DNA from: Clarkia xantiana subsp. parviflora
Taxonomy: Eukaryota > Streptophyta > Magnoliopsida > Myrtales > Onagraceae
Assembly: GCA_036873135.1 (NCBI GenBank)
Contig: JAPTYO010000020.1
Location: forward strand, 4,890,081 to 4,954,080
DNA: 64,000 nucleotides
Direction of reading: 5' to 3'
The notes beneath the pieces were generated by a model, which had not been told where the DNA came from, made no database searches, and saw only the letters and a program-made list of their open reading frames with translations. The position numbers and the translations under genes were made by a program. How positions within the stretch are numbered: the stretch's first letter is position 1; each line of letters opens with the position of its first letter. Below are positions 1 through 11,793 of the stretch, piece by piece.

Positions 1-474
1 ATACTAACTGTTACAAATCAAATGGAAGAGTCCAACTCAATAAAGTAGTCAATTGGCGTTCCTTAAGTGAGAATGTCATTTTAGATTATAAACACAACAA
101 TGATGGCTCATACAACGACGTAATACCAGTTTCATACATTGCAATGAGTATTAGACCATAACAAATCGCCATGGCTAAACCCAAAAGCCAAATTCGATCG
201 TCGTCAATCACCATATCTTTAGCTACTCTCCCACTGTTTATTCGGGAGGTTCGTTTTGTGGTCACAATATTTGCTTTCTTGTTTTTTTATTTTTTTTGCC
301 GCTACAGTCGTTGTCAGACTCCAATCTTCCTTTAGCAGTATTCACAAACGCAACTCCGCCTGGGTAGTTGCTTGGGTCTCCATTTGACATTTAATTGTGA
401 TATTTTGCCGTTATTTTCATATTTTGTATTGTCTATCCCTTTCAGCTGGGACAAAGTACTAAAGAATCATCAGT
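1..474. other. Intergenic sequence, nothing recognised
   Basis: AT-rich sequence with no open frame of note, no RNA gene and no repeat structure that I can see. It ends at the GC-rich terminus of the hAT-like element. Confidence 0.5.
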
Positions 475-2090
475 AGAGGTGGCAACGGGTCGCGGGGCCC
501 CTACCCGAATTTAACTCTCCGACCCGCGGGTCACGGAACGGATTCAGGTCTACTTACTCACAGGGCGGGGCGGGTCCGGGCTAGGGGTCACGGGGCCCCA
601 TTGACCCGCCCCATAGTATGTATATATATATTAGATTATTTTATTTCACTTATTAAAGTAATTGGACTAAACTGTAGATACTTTTAATTAGGGTTTAAGG
701 GTCCTTTTGGTACCACATGTTTGCAAAAAATACACTGTTCATACCATTAGTATTTTTTTTGTACCAAATTGGTACCACATGTTTCCATTTTGTACCGCTT
801 GCATACCACCGTTAGTGTTCCGTAAAAAATGGTTGTTAAATGGCATGAGTCATGCACGTGAACAGCCCAAAACTTTCAATTTGTTACAATTTAGTCCCTC
901 TAATACATCCCTAACTTTTATTTTGTTCAATTTAGTCCTAAAATTTCAAAACCAAACCATTTTTCCAAATTGACCTAGCCGGACCTAGCCATGGGCTAGG
1001 TCCGACCCTGGGTCGGGGTCACCGGACCCAGGCGACCCTGACCTAGCCAGACCTAGCCTAGGGCTAGGTCCGACCCTGGGTCGGGGTCACCGGACCCAGG
1101 CGACTCTGACCCAGGGTCGGACCTAGCCATAGGCTAGGTCCGGCTAGGTCAATTTGGAAAAATGGGTTGGTTTTGAAATTTTAGGACTAAATTGAACAAA
1201 ATATAAGTTAGGGATGTATTAGAGGGACTAAATTGTAACAAAATTAAAAAATTTGGGCTGCTCACGTGCATGGCACATGCCATTTAACGGCCATTTTTGA
1301 CGAAACACTAACGGTGGTATGCAAACAGTACAAAATGGAAACATGTGGTGTCAATTTGGTACAAAAAAATACTAATGGTATGAACAGTGTATTTTTTGCA
1401 AACATGTGGTACCAAAAAAGACTGTTAACCCTTTTAATTAACTAGTTAACTCATCTAGTTAGGGTTAGTAAGACTCATTCACGCCATTCCTATCAACTTC
1501 ATCTTCCTCAACTTGTCAGACAGAGACGAGAGAGACATCAGCCTCATGTCCTCACCTTCACGTCTACGGTCCACCAGTCCATCGGTGCGAGTCACGAGTC
1601 AGAGATGCCAGACGGGGTCACTTACCTCTTCCAGCCGTTGCCCGCCCACTGCTAGTCTCCTAGCCGTGACCACCGCATCTAGCACGGCCAACCGATTAGC
1701 GCTGCCACTGCACCCATCAGATTAAACATAAAAAATACATATACAGTACTGATCAAGGTAATTAGTAATTACATGGTTTGACACTTTTACTTATACTAGG
1801 AGCTCAGAGAGGTGGTCCCGTGGTTGTCTTTGAGAAACTGCTTTGAAGAGGGATCTGAAATTTGGTGGACATCATAACTTTTGATATAAAAATTTAATAG
1901 AAGACTTGAAATCACGGGGCGGGGCGGGGTGGGGTGTGGCTCCGCAGGTCGACCAGTGATATTTTTTTGCCTATAAAACCCGCCATGTAATATGTACAGA
2001 GCGGGCACAGGTCAACCATGTCGACCCACGAGGCGGGCATGGGTTTGGTGATACCTGCTCCGCTCCGCTCCGCCCTATTGCCACCCCTTA
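475..2090. mobile_element. Non-autonomous hAT-like element with GC-rich ends, hosting a nested element
   Basis: The left end reads agaggtggcaacgggtc and the right end, inverted, reads taaggggtggcaatagggc, which is the typical end of a widespread plant hAT-like family. Just inside both ends the sequence is rich in gggtc/gaccc words. The flanks tcatcagt (467-474) and tgaccagt (2091-2098) match at 6 of 8 positions, so I read them as a degraded 8-bp target duplication. No transposase frame is visible. The Mutator-like element at 691-1431 interrupts it, so the hAT-like element is older. A better preserved relative lies at 46931-47574. The ends are supported by terminal similarity; the exact borders are less certain. 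Confidence 0.55.
691..1431. mobile_element. Mutator-like foldback element (MULE), copy 1, non-autonomous
   Basis: Two long inverted arms of roughly 300 bases (about 691-990 and 1120-1431) share words such as ttggtaccacatg, gtaccaaattggtac and tttagtccctctaatac in opposite orientation. The element is bounded by a perfect 9-bp direct repeat, ttttaatta, at 682-690 and 1432-1440. Long terminal inverted repeats plus a 9-bp duplication are the hallmark of the Mutator superfamily. The centre (about 976-1140) is a GC-rich tandem of cctagccggacc/gggtcggggtcacc words. There is no transposase, so it must have been mobilised in trans. The clean duplication suggests a fairly recent insertion. A related copy lies at 41542-42142. 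Confidence 0.85.
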
Positions 2091-3740
2091 TGACCAGTCA
2101 TATTTTAACAATTAACCACATTATTGTCACCCAATGTTGGTTGTACCAACATGTAAAGAAAGTTGTCTTCCCAGGGGTGAACCAAGTTCGAATCTCGCTG
2201 GAGACGTCATCTTGGAGAGGGTTTTAACATTAATGCTCCCTGCCCGAAATTGAAATTACATAATTAGTCGATCCCGCCCTTCAGATCTGGATCTAGTTTC
2301 CATCGTATCCTGACCTTGTAAACCACATCACTTTCTAGAGAAGTTGAAAGTTGTTAGCAATATTCAGTGTCAAATCTGCAAAATGCAAAGTTGATGGATT
2401 AATTTGCTATTTTTAAAACTTCAAGGACTAAAAACAATTAGTCAAATTTGGGTACTTACAAGTAATTACACTAATTATCATGCAAGGTGTAGTCAAATCC
2501 GAAATTGTACGTAAAATTGATAGGAAACGAATACATTTTTTTTTTATACTGAGACCCGTGAGGATCACAGTCTCCTTAAGGCATTTTCGCCCCACCTCAC
2601 CCTCATGTTATGAAGCGAAGTTTTAACACGAGGCGATCACCTCCCAGGATTTAACATTGTCGTTAAATCGTGTTATGAACGTAACATGTTCGACCGAGCC
2701 AAACCTAATACATGAGCACAACATGAATTTGATACCTGACGACAATGGTAATAAAACAAAATGATATGAACAGCGAATAAAAATGCAGTTCATTGTACAG
2801 TACCGAATAGAAGGCGCGGCAACACAAAAATATATGAACGTAGCAGGACGAAGACTTGAATGCAGCAGCAACCTAGAACTTCAGCAGCAACAGGAAGTCG
2901 ACTGAAGCAGATGCAACTCGGAATGACATAAACGAAATAAGCACCTACACAGCTAAGAACAAGTTGCAAACAATAAATGAGAAATATTAAGAGGTGAATT
3001 TCAAATTGGTGTGGAGAATGAAGGGAGAAGTCTCAATTTATAGTGCTAAGAGACTCATTATGCATAAATGCAGACATAAAATGCATGTTACATAAGTTCA
3101 AAAATAATATTCTGATTCACTGCATCTGTACAGACCACTGTATGGTTCAGCTAAACCTCGGACCGACATTTGTGTAAACACGTCGGGCCTGCGCACACAA
3201 GCAAAGCTATGTGTATTCGACCACTCGATTGCACCCCATGTGCGCTGAGAGAGCTAAGTTGTTACAACTTTATCTAGTTGACCACGATATATACTAGTGT
3301 TTACACCATAAACTGGCTGGTGTGGTACATAACTTCAGCACTAAAGTTCTCAGTATTTACAAATGTCATTCACAAGACAATGACCGAGTTATAAGCCCAA
3401 AAGTCTTAAATTTCAGGCCCAAACAAATTCAGCTCATCCAACAAAAGTTTGGTCCTTGGCATTGTATACGTGAGGAATCTCAACCATCTTCAACCCCCTC
3501 GTGTGAATTTCTTATTTGTTAATTTAATTTTCGGTGATTTTATTTTATTTGGTACCCTTTATGGTATTGCTTATCGTGCATGGTTGTCGCTAGCTAAATA
3601 TTTTGTGAATGATTATCTTTTATTCTTAATGGATTTTATTTTTTTTCTTAATTAGATTTAGTTCCCCCTCACCAAGCTACTTTATTTTTCTGTTCTTTGT
3701 TGTTCTTGGATTTATCATGTTATTTACTTTTATTATTATG
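2091..3740. other. Gene-free stretch, possible old minus-strand LTR remnant
   Basis: No gene is recognised. Read on the minus strand, about 3310-2540 looks like a decayed LTR: a short leader, a TATA-like cactataaattgag near 3050, then a T-rich transcribed part. I could not find matching ends, a primer-binding site or a target duplication, so this is only a suggestion. The remaining sequence is AT-rich and featureless. Confidence 0.25.
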
Positions 3741-3770
3741 CTAGGTATTTGCCCCACGCATTGCGCGGGG
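3741..3770 (-). other. Helitron-like 3' terminus
   Basis: On the minus strand a short palindrome, ccccgcgcaatgcgtgggg (3752-3770), is followed seven bases later by ctag (3741-3744). A GC hairpin a few bases before a terminal CTRR is the 3' signature of Helitrons. The expected T after CTAG is a C here. The matching 5' TC end was not found, so the body (towards higher coordinates, interrupted at 3951) is undefined. Confidence 0.4.
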
Positions 3771-3950
3771 TTCAATATATTTTGAAATATTATGCAGATA
3801 ATATTTTTTAAATATTACATATTATTTTGTATGTATTGTTACTCGACTCAAATTTTATAGATACGAAATGAAGATTAAAAAAAGCCAACCAAATAAATTA
3901 AAGACAAAAAAAAAAACATAACCAAGATTTAGCATCAAATGGAAGCATAC

Positions 3951-4725
3951 TGATGGGTTCCGATGTAATCGTTAGCCCCGTTAACAGCCAATGGACGGCG
4001 AGTAGGTCCAGTGGGCCTCGTGAAAAGCCTGGAAGGCCCAGAGGCCCAACACGAAGGGTCCCGACTTTAGCGGTCCCGACTTTAGCGGTCCCGATGTATG
4101 AGCTGAATGCTCCCGATGAGAAGCCTCTGAGTAGGCCCCGATATGCCTTAGTAAAGGCCCCGATAATAAAGCCCCGCAGAGGCTGGACCTGTCCCGTAGA
4201 GACTGAAGGTCCTGAGTGGTGATCTAGAATGAGACAACCCTGGAGTCTCCGACAGGAGTCGGGACTTGTGATCAGAGGATAAAGACCGAGAAACCCGCCT
4301 ACTAGATAGAGTAGTGGGAGACGGTTAGAGATAAAGATATATTCCCCGAGATACGCAGGGCGTGCCCGAGATACGCGGAGTATGGGTAAGATACGCAAAG
4401 CGTGGGGCGAGATATATGGAATCCCAACCGAGATATACGGAATCGTGGCGAGATACACGGAATCATGGGTAAAACTGCCAGGCGCAGTAACAGGTAACTG
4501 AGTAACTTCTCCTCCTATATAAAGGAGGAAGTTACCTCAGAAAATGATCATCTAATACGAACTTAGACTTTTTGCTTACCACCCCATTGATCACATACTC
4601 ATTTAAGCATCGGAGAGGGATTCTGGGTCACCACCCAGGTCATCCCCTTTTGCAGGATTACGCGGAGCCCAGGAGTCCCAAGCTTTCCGTCAAGGACGTA
4701 ACGGAGCTTCGCCCGTAATCCAACA
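3951..4725 (+). repeat. 5' LTR of Retand-like copy 1
   Basis: 775 bp, TG...CA. A TATA box tatataaa at 4516-4523 sits between complementary cctcc and ggagg. A 15-bp unit (gactttagcggtccc) is present twice near 4070-4095 but once in the 3' LTR, which accounts for the 15-bp length difference. A run of cgagatacgcgg-like repeats (about 4340-4470) gives the LTR an internally repetitive U3. Confidence 0.93.
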
Positions 4726-4726
4726 T

Positions 4727-4742
4727 TGGCGCCGTCTGTGGG
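4727..4742 (+). other. Primer-binding site of copy 1
   Basis: tggcgccgtctgtggg starts one base after the LTR end. It would pair with the 3' end of a tRNA ending in ...GGCGCCA, as in many plant Ty3/gypsy elements. I have not assigned the tRNA species. The same site is missing from copy 2. Confidence 0.8.
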
Positions 4743-4779
4743 AAACTTACAAAAAGTCAAGATAGTTTCTACCAGATCA

Positions 4780-7700
4780 ATGGCCGGTGGTGGCAAGAAG
4801 AAGCAAGTTCAGGCTGGCAGTTCTCGTCCCGCAGGAACTGTGAATTCCCCGTTGCCGGAACGTGTTGCTGAACAAGGTGAGAACCCCGCTCTTTCCCAGA
4901 CAGGGGGGCAGGGTGATGGCTATGAGGTCTCAGTCCGAGACACAGAGAGGAACAGGCAGGATATCCCGCGTAGGGAGGAAGATGAGGCTCCCTCGAACCC
5001 GGTGGGCCATGGAGGAGAAAGAGTCCCGCGAAGGGAAGAGGGGTCGTCTTCGAACTCGGAGTTGGCCAAGGCAGTAGCAGATGCTATGCCCATGTTCTTG
5101 GCTGCCATGGAGGCCTTGCTGGACAAGAGAGAGGCCTCCAGGAGGGCGGAGGAGTTGCCTCCGCGAGAAGAATTACCACCACCCCCGCCGAGGATGGACC
5201 CAGAAGAACAGGAGGTTCCGCCCAGGAGCAAGGGTAAGGAACCAGCACACCCGGAAAAGTTCGTGGTCGACGGCCCAGGACCAGTGCAAAACAGGACCAT
5301 TCCCCTGAATGGCCCCATCACCCCCGATCAGGTGGTGAAGATCGTTAGCATCTGCATGGGTGATCAGAAGCAGATGACATCGGAGCTGAGGGATCGGTCC
5401 AGCCATCCTTTCGTTCCGCGGCTGATAGATGCCGTAGCCCCGCCCGGGCTAGGTATTTCGACTATCAAGGAGTACGATGGTGAAGGGGACCCAGTCCGTC
5501 ATGTTCAGAGGCATGTCCAGGCCTGTATGGGACGAACATCGAACGATGACCTCATCTGTTCATTATTCCCGATAACCCTGGGAGAAAGGGCCATGACTTG
5601 GTTCTTCAGCCTCCCGCCAGGATGCATCACGTGCTGGGCTGATATGCACGACCGCTTCATCAAGCAGTACCAGGGTCGGAGGCGTCTTCTGAAGAGTGTG
5701 AGGTCTTTGACCCAGGTGGTGCAGAGACCCGATGAATCGTTGGCATATTACTACCAACGGTTCACTGCCAGTGCTGCGAAGATTGATGAAGAAATCTCGG
5801 AGGGAGAGACCATCCGTACTTTCCTGCGGAACTTGAGCGCTCCGTACGGCTCCGACCTAATGCACAGCGTAGCCGCGAAGGCTGTGTGGAGTATGGAGGC
5901 CCTGCAAGTGAGGGTGAAACAGCAAATCGACGTCCAGGAGTCGAAGATTGCTGCTGGAGAGCTCGATCCCCCGAAATCGGGGAGAGGAAAGCCATCGCCC
6001 AAGCTGTCGGATGATCGCAAAGGGAGCGACAAGTCGGAAGGAAGTAGGAACCGTGGTCGTCCCGATAAAAGAGAAGACAAGCGTCCTCCGAGGAAGGACA
6101 ACCGAGAAGGTCGGGCCGTTCCCATCAATAGCTCGATGACCTCTGTGTTAGCTGTGATGGACAGACAGAGTCTCGCCCGATACCCCCCGAGGAAAGAAGG
6201 CGAATTCCTAGGAGGCCGCCCTGACCGTTACTGTCGCTACCATCGAGCCAATGGCCACGACACCGAAAAATGTCGGGAGTTGAATAAGGAAATTGAGAAA
6301 CTGATCTAGAAGGGGAAGCTAAAAGAATTCGTCGGAAAGGGGCGGTGCCGATCCCGTTCCAGAAGTCGGTCACGATCCCGTTCCAAGTCCCGCGACCGAT
6401 CCCCGAAGAAGAAGAAGATTGAGCAAGAAGCTTCAGGTTCAGGTGCCCGTAGGGAGAGGCGCGGAACTATCAACGTCATCCACGGAGGGATGGCAGCGGG
6501 AGGTGATACCTCTGCTTCTAGGGAGAACTACGCTTCCCGCATATCTGCCGCGGTGGTGCTAGGCAAAAGGTCCCGGTCGTGGACCCTGAAGGAGGAAATG
6601 GTAATTTCTTTCTCGGCGGAGGATCTAGTAGGCGTGGAGAGCCCTCACGACGACGCCTTGGTCGTGACCCTGGATGTGGACGGATTCGAGATGAAGCGGA
6701 TCCTGATAGACGGAGGGAGTTCCTCCGATATTCTTTTCATGGACGCTCTGGAAGCCATGGGAAAGACGAAGAAGGACCTCACACAGGTGGATTTCCCGAT
6801 GGTGGGATTCTCTGGTTCCACCTCTTACCCGCTGGGAATGATTACCTTACCGGTGGAGTTTGGTAGTGGCTGGAAGATGGAAAAGCGAAACGTAGATTTC
6901 GTAGTCGTGGAGTCTGCGGGGGCATACAACGCCATTATCGGGAGGACCACTATCAACCCTCTCATGGCAGTCGCCTCGACGGTCCACCATAAGATGAAGT
7001 TCCCGACTGACAATGGGGTCGGAGAGGTCAAGGGTGACCAAGTGGCATCGCAGAAATGCTACGTTAACGCCACCCGACGGAGAAGGAGGGAGGCCATGAC
7101 TGTCCTTCAGACTGATGCCGATCCTCGAGAGTAGTACGGGCATCCCGCCCCCATGGAGGATCTGAAGGAGGTTGAGATCGATGGGCCTCAGAGGAAGGTG
7201 AAGATCGGGTCTGCTTTGTCGGAGGAAAGAGCCCGAGAGTTGATCGAGCTCCTGAAGGAGTTTAAGGAGCTGTTTGCCTGGTCCCCGAGTGATATGCCAG
7301 GAATCAGCCCCGACGTGATAATGCACGAGCTGAAGATAGACCCCGCGATCAAGCCTATCGCGCAAAGAAGGCGTCCGATGGGCGCGGACAAGAGGATCGC
7401 GATCCAGCAAGAGGTGGGCAGACTGCTCGATGCTGAATTCATCAAGGAGCTCCGATTCCAGACTTGGGTGGCTAACCCAGTCCTGGTGCGAAAGAGTAAC
7501 GGGAAGTGGCGGATGTGTGTCAATTTTCGTGACTTAAACAAGGCCTGCCCGAAGGACTGCTACCCGCTTCCGAGGATTGACCAGCTGGTGGATGCCACAT
7601 CAGGACATGAGCTGCTGAGCTTCATGGATGCCTATTCCGGGTACAACCAGATCAAGATGGCGAAGGAGGATGCCCCCCATACGGCCTTCTATGCCGACAG

Positions 7701-10668
7701 TGACGTCTACCATTACGACGTGATGCCCTTCGGATTGATCAATGCCGGAGCAACTTACCAGCGAATGGTGAACAAGTTGTTCGGAGACATGTTGGGGAAA
7801 ACCATGGAGGCGTATTTGGATGACATGCTGGTGAAGTCCCGACAGGCAGGAGACCATGTCCAGAACTTGGCGGCAGCATTTGAGCGGATGAAGTTCCATC
7901 AGGTTCGGCTGAACCCCGACAAATGTGCTTTCGGGGTGAACTCGGGGAAGTTCCTAGGGTTCATAGTGAGCCAGAGAGGAATCGAGGTGAACCCTGAGAC
8001 GCTGCGAGCAATCGAGGAGATGCAGTCCCCAAAGACTCATCGGGAGGTCCAGGTGCTGAATGGCCGCTTGGCCGCGATGAATCGGTTCCTATCCAAGGCA
8101 AGTGACCGAGCAATGCCATTTTTTGATGTGCTGAGGGCCCACAAGAAGTTCGAATGGACCGACAAGTGCGAGGAGGCATTCCAAGCACTCAAGCAACACC
8201 TCCGTACCCTTCCGCCGTTGGCGAAACCAGTTCCAGGCGAGCCGCTTTATCTCTATTTGGCTGTTTCCGATGTGGCTGTTAGTTCTGTTTTGATTAAAAT
8301 TGTCAAGGGCAACCAAGTGCCCGTCTATTATGTAAGCAAGGCGTTTGCCAAGTCTGAAATAAACTATCCCACTATTGAGAAGTATCTCTTCGCGTTGATT
8401 ATTGCCGCTCGAAAGCTACGACCTTACTTCCATGCCCATGAAGTCACGGTATTGACTAATCAGCCCCTGAAACACTTTTTGAACCGACCGGAGGCGTCGG
8501 GGAGATTGGTAAAATGGGCCATCGAGCTGACGGAGTTCCGTATTCATTTCGCTCCGAGAACTGCTATTAAGGGCCAGGCATTGGCAAATTTTATAGCTGA
8601 ATCTACGACACCCGATCTGGAAGTAACGGGTCCCGCAGAGGGGGCAACCATGGAAGAAGTCCCGACAACAGAACAACAGCCAGAACAGCCAAATGAGGAG
8701 AACACCTGGGAGATGTACACTGATGGTTCATCGAGTGTAGAAGGCTTGGGGGCAGGATTCATATTGATACCGCCCGGTGGAGGCGAGCCCCTACGATATG
8801 CCTTGGCGTTGACGTTCAAAGCCACCAACAACGAAGCGGAGTATGAGGCTCTCATTACATGCCTCAAGATTGCCAAGGGCACGGGGGTCGGTCCCGACAA
8901 CAGAACAATAGCCAGAACAGCCAAATGAGGAGAACACCTGGGAGATGTACACTGATGGTTCATCGAGTGTAGAAGGCTCGGGGGCAGGATTCATATTGAT
9001 ACCGCCCGGTGGAGGCGAGCCCCTACGATATGCCTTGGCGTTGACATTCAAAGCCACCAACAACGAAGCGGAGTATGAGGCTCTCATTACAGGCCTCAAG
9101 ATTGCCAAGGGCACGGGGGTCGATCATTTAAATGTAAAGTGCGATGCCAGCTTGGTTGTAAACCAAGTCCAGGGGAACTATGAAGCCAAGAGCCCGACAA
9201 TGAAGAAATATTTGCACGAGGTGCAGACTTTGAAGGGAAGCTTCAAAAGCTTCGATATCGAGGCGATCCCGAGGGAAGAGAACGCGGAGGCAGATGCCTT
9301 GAGCAAGTTTGCTCTGGGAGTGGCCCCCGAGGAGAATCAGAAGGTACATTTCCTAGAAAAGGTAATTATCTCAAACATTGATCCGGCAGAGATCTGTGCT
9401 ATTGAAACAAGATCGGAGGAAGAGGAGAAGCCCACTTGGATGACCCCGATGGTCGCGTACCTGACTACGGGGGTACTCCCCGATGACAAGGTGGCAGCTG
9501 TCAGGTTGCGTCGGATTGCGGACAACTACGCGATGGTGGATAACCAATTGTACAAAAAAGGGTATGTAAAGCCTTTTCTAAAATGCGTAGCGGAACCTGA
9601 CACGAATCGGATCCTGAGAGAGCTACACGAGGGAGTCGCGGCTTGTCATGAAGGGGCCCGATCTCTAGTGAGGAAGGCGTTGAACTTGGGCTACTATTGG
9701 CCTTCGATGAACAAGGAAGCGACCGCGATGGTCCGATCCTGTGATGCATGCCAGAGGTACGCTCCAAATATCGTGGCTCCCGCCGCGGACTTAATGCCCA
9801 TCAGGAGTGCATGGCCCTTCGCGCAATGGGGGATTGATTTGGTGGGACCTCTTCCCCAAGCGAAGGGTCAGTGCAAGTATTTGCTCGTGGCCATCGATTA
9901 CTTTTCAAAGTTGATAGAGGCTAAAGCATTGGCTAGAACGACGGGGCAGCAGATCCTCAAGTTCCTTCAAACTCAGATCATATCCCGGTATGGGGTTCCT
10001 CGGGTGCTGATCAGTGACAATGGCCCTCCGTTCAATGAGGCTCAGTTGAAGGAGTACCTGGAGGAGCTAAACATCGAACATCGGACCGCTTCAGTCCGCC
10101 ACGCTCAAACCAATGGCCAGGTAGAATCAGCCAACAAGATCGTGATGGATGGCTTGAAGAAGAGAGTCTATGCCTTGCAGGGTCATTGGCTGGATGAGCT
10201 CGAGAACGTGCTGTGGGCTGTGAGAACAACACCCAAGCAATCAACAGGAGAAACTCCGTTTGGCCTGGTCTATGGCACAGAGGCAGTCGCTCCCGTGGAA
10301 ATAGCGGTGGCGTTCCATCGCGCGAAATATTACGAGCCTCTGACAAACGAGGAAATGAGACGTCTAGACTTAGACTTGCTCGAGGAAAAAGATGGAAGGC
10401 TGATGAAGTCCAGGCCCGAATGCGTCTGGCAACAGCTCGATATTACAATCGGCGTGTCAGGTCCCGACAATTCTTCGTGGGAGAACTTGTCTGGCGGAGG
10501 AACGAGTTCGTTCATCAAGATCGGATCAACAAGCTATCACCAAAATGGGAAGGACCTTACAAGATCGTAGGGATGCCAGCCCCCAATGCATACAGGCTAG
10601 AGGACCTTGATGGCAAGACATTGAAGCATTCCTTCAGTGGCGAACACTTGAAGAAGTATCATGTTTAA
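4780..10668 (+). pseudogene. Decayed gag-pol of Retand-like copy 1
   Basis: The Gag start ATG is at 4780. The frame runs to an in-frame TAG at 6307-6309, where copy 2 has CAG. It includes the Gag core (about 5580-5770) and the C-x2-H-x4-H-x4-C knuckle near 6230. The next piece (to a TAG near 7134, GAG in copy 2) holds the protease motif DGGSS. From 7153 the RT follows with the active-site motif YLDD near 7817. At 8659-9122 a 232-bp tandem duplication in the RNase H region shifts the frame. RNase H resumes from 8945, followed by the integrase zinc-binding region and catalytic core. A 1-bp loss near 10390 pushes the last part into another frame ending at 10668. At least two nonsense changes and two frame breaks make it non-functional. 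Confidence 0.9.
8659..9122 (+). repeat. 232-bp tandem duplication inside the RNase H region
   Basis: 8659-8890 and 8891-9122 are near-identical and directly adjacent, both starting gtcccgacaacagaac. They cover the linker and the first part of RNase H, with the motif YTDGSS in each. 232 is not a multiple of three, so the second copy is out of frame with the first. Copy 2 of the element has a single unit. Confidence 0.9.
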
Positions 10669-10860
10669 TATTAAGCCGCCGCGAAGGGCGCAAATTGTCT
10701 ATCAATAAGATCCGATGTAAGCCTGTTTTGAGTTACTTATGAATAAAATAAGTTGTTTCCGATCAAATTGTTTTTAGATTTATTCTAACTGTTAGTAAGA
10801 CGTCCTGAAGGACGCGACAAAAGCCTTCCGAGGTACGATAAAAGCCTTCAGAGGTATGCG

Positions 10861-11310
10861 TAAGTCGTCTATATGATGCGGCCAAAAGCCTTAACGGATA
10901 TGGACAAAAGCCCTACGGGGTACACGTAAGTCGTCTATATGATGCGGCCAAAAGCCTTAACGGGTACGAAAAGGCCCTGATGGTTCCGCGTAAGTCGTCT
11001 ATATGATGCGGCCAAAAGCCTTAACGGGTACGAAAAGGCCCTGATGGGTCCGCGTAAGTCGTCTATATGATGCGGCCAAAAGCCTTAACGGGTACGAAAA
11101 GGCCCTGATGGGTCCGCGTAAGTCGTCTATATGATGCGGCCAAAAGCCTTAACGGGTACGGAAAAGCCTTAACAGGTCCGCGTAAGTCGTCTATAGGATG
11201 CGGCCAAAAGCCTTAACGGGTACGGAAAAGCCTTAACAGGTCCGCGTAAGTCGTCTATATGATGCGGCAAAAAGCCTTAAAGGGTACGATTAAGCCGTCC
11301 GGTAGAGACG
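10861..11310 (+). repeat. 64-bp tandem array downstream of pol (copy 1)
   Basis: taagtcgtctatatgatgcg or a close variant starts at 10861, 10927, 10991, 11055, 11119, 11183 and 11247, giving seven units of 64-66 bp. Each unit also carries ccaaaagccttaacgggtac. Amplified tandem repeats between pol and the 3' LTR are a described trait of the Retand family. Confidence 0.9.
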
Positions 11311-11354
11311 CAGTAAAAGCCCTAAGGGGTGTGAAAATGGCCTTGAAAGGCGGG

Positions 11355-11520
11355 GACGAGAAGCCTTAAGTGGTGAAGTCCCGATTTTGGACGAGAAGCC
11401 TTAGGTGGTGAAGTCCCGATTTTGGACGAGAAGCCTTAAGTGGCGAAGTCCCGATTGGACGAGAAACCTTAAGTGGTGAAGTCCCGATTGGACAAGAAAC
11501 CTTAAACGGTAAAGTCTCGA
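11355..11520 (+). repeat. 33-35-bp tandem array (copy 1)
   Basis: About five units of gacgagaagccttaagtggt followed by gaagtcccgatt, with 33- or 35-bp spacing. The same unit is expanded to about eight copies in the second element. Confidence 0.85.
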
Positions 11521-11785
11521 GTAAAACGTCGGAAGGACATATGAAGTCATTTTAATGGCGCATCGGAACGTTCTGAGTAACGAATTTAAAGCCGCTTTAG
11601 ATAAAGTGCAAACGAGTATCGGTGCCAAAATAGATGGAAAGAAATTCCTTATATAAAGGCTCGAAGGCCTAGGAGTTCCGATACAAAGGATAAAAAAGAC
11701 ATGAGGAGAAGAAAACTTCAGGTCCAAAAATGGATGCACCTCCGAAAATGGAGACAGTGAAAAAGAATAGTGCCAAGGTCTTAGC

Positions 11786-11793
11786 TTTTATAA
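11786..11793 (-). promoter_or_regulatory. Orphan TATA box of the lost antisense gene
   Basis: On the minus strand tataaaag lies in a context (tttgcttataaaagc) matching the TATA region upstream of the antisense gene in copy 2 (39487-39494). Here the downstream gene body is deleted, so the box would drive only a short minus-strand transcript into the tandem arrays. Confidence 0.5.

Noticed and set aside
1513..1725. 70-codon frame within the outer hAT-like element
   Set aside because: Ser/Arg/Thr-rich low-complexity translation with no recognisable motif. Possibly captured DNA but no support.
3898..4458. Minus-strand open frame of 186 codons across the LTR, recurring at 12244-12765 and 39868-40413
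   Set aside because: It is the reverse reading of GC-rich repetitive LTR sequence, recurs only because the LTRs recur, and shows no domain-like composition.
10861..11520. CRISPR-like appearance of regularly spaced repeats
   Set aside because: The sequence is eukaryotic, the units are contiguous with no unique spacers, and the arrays lie within an LTR retrotransposon.
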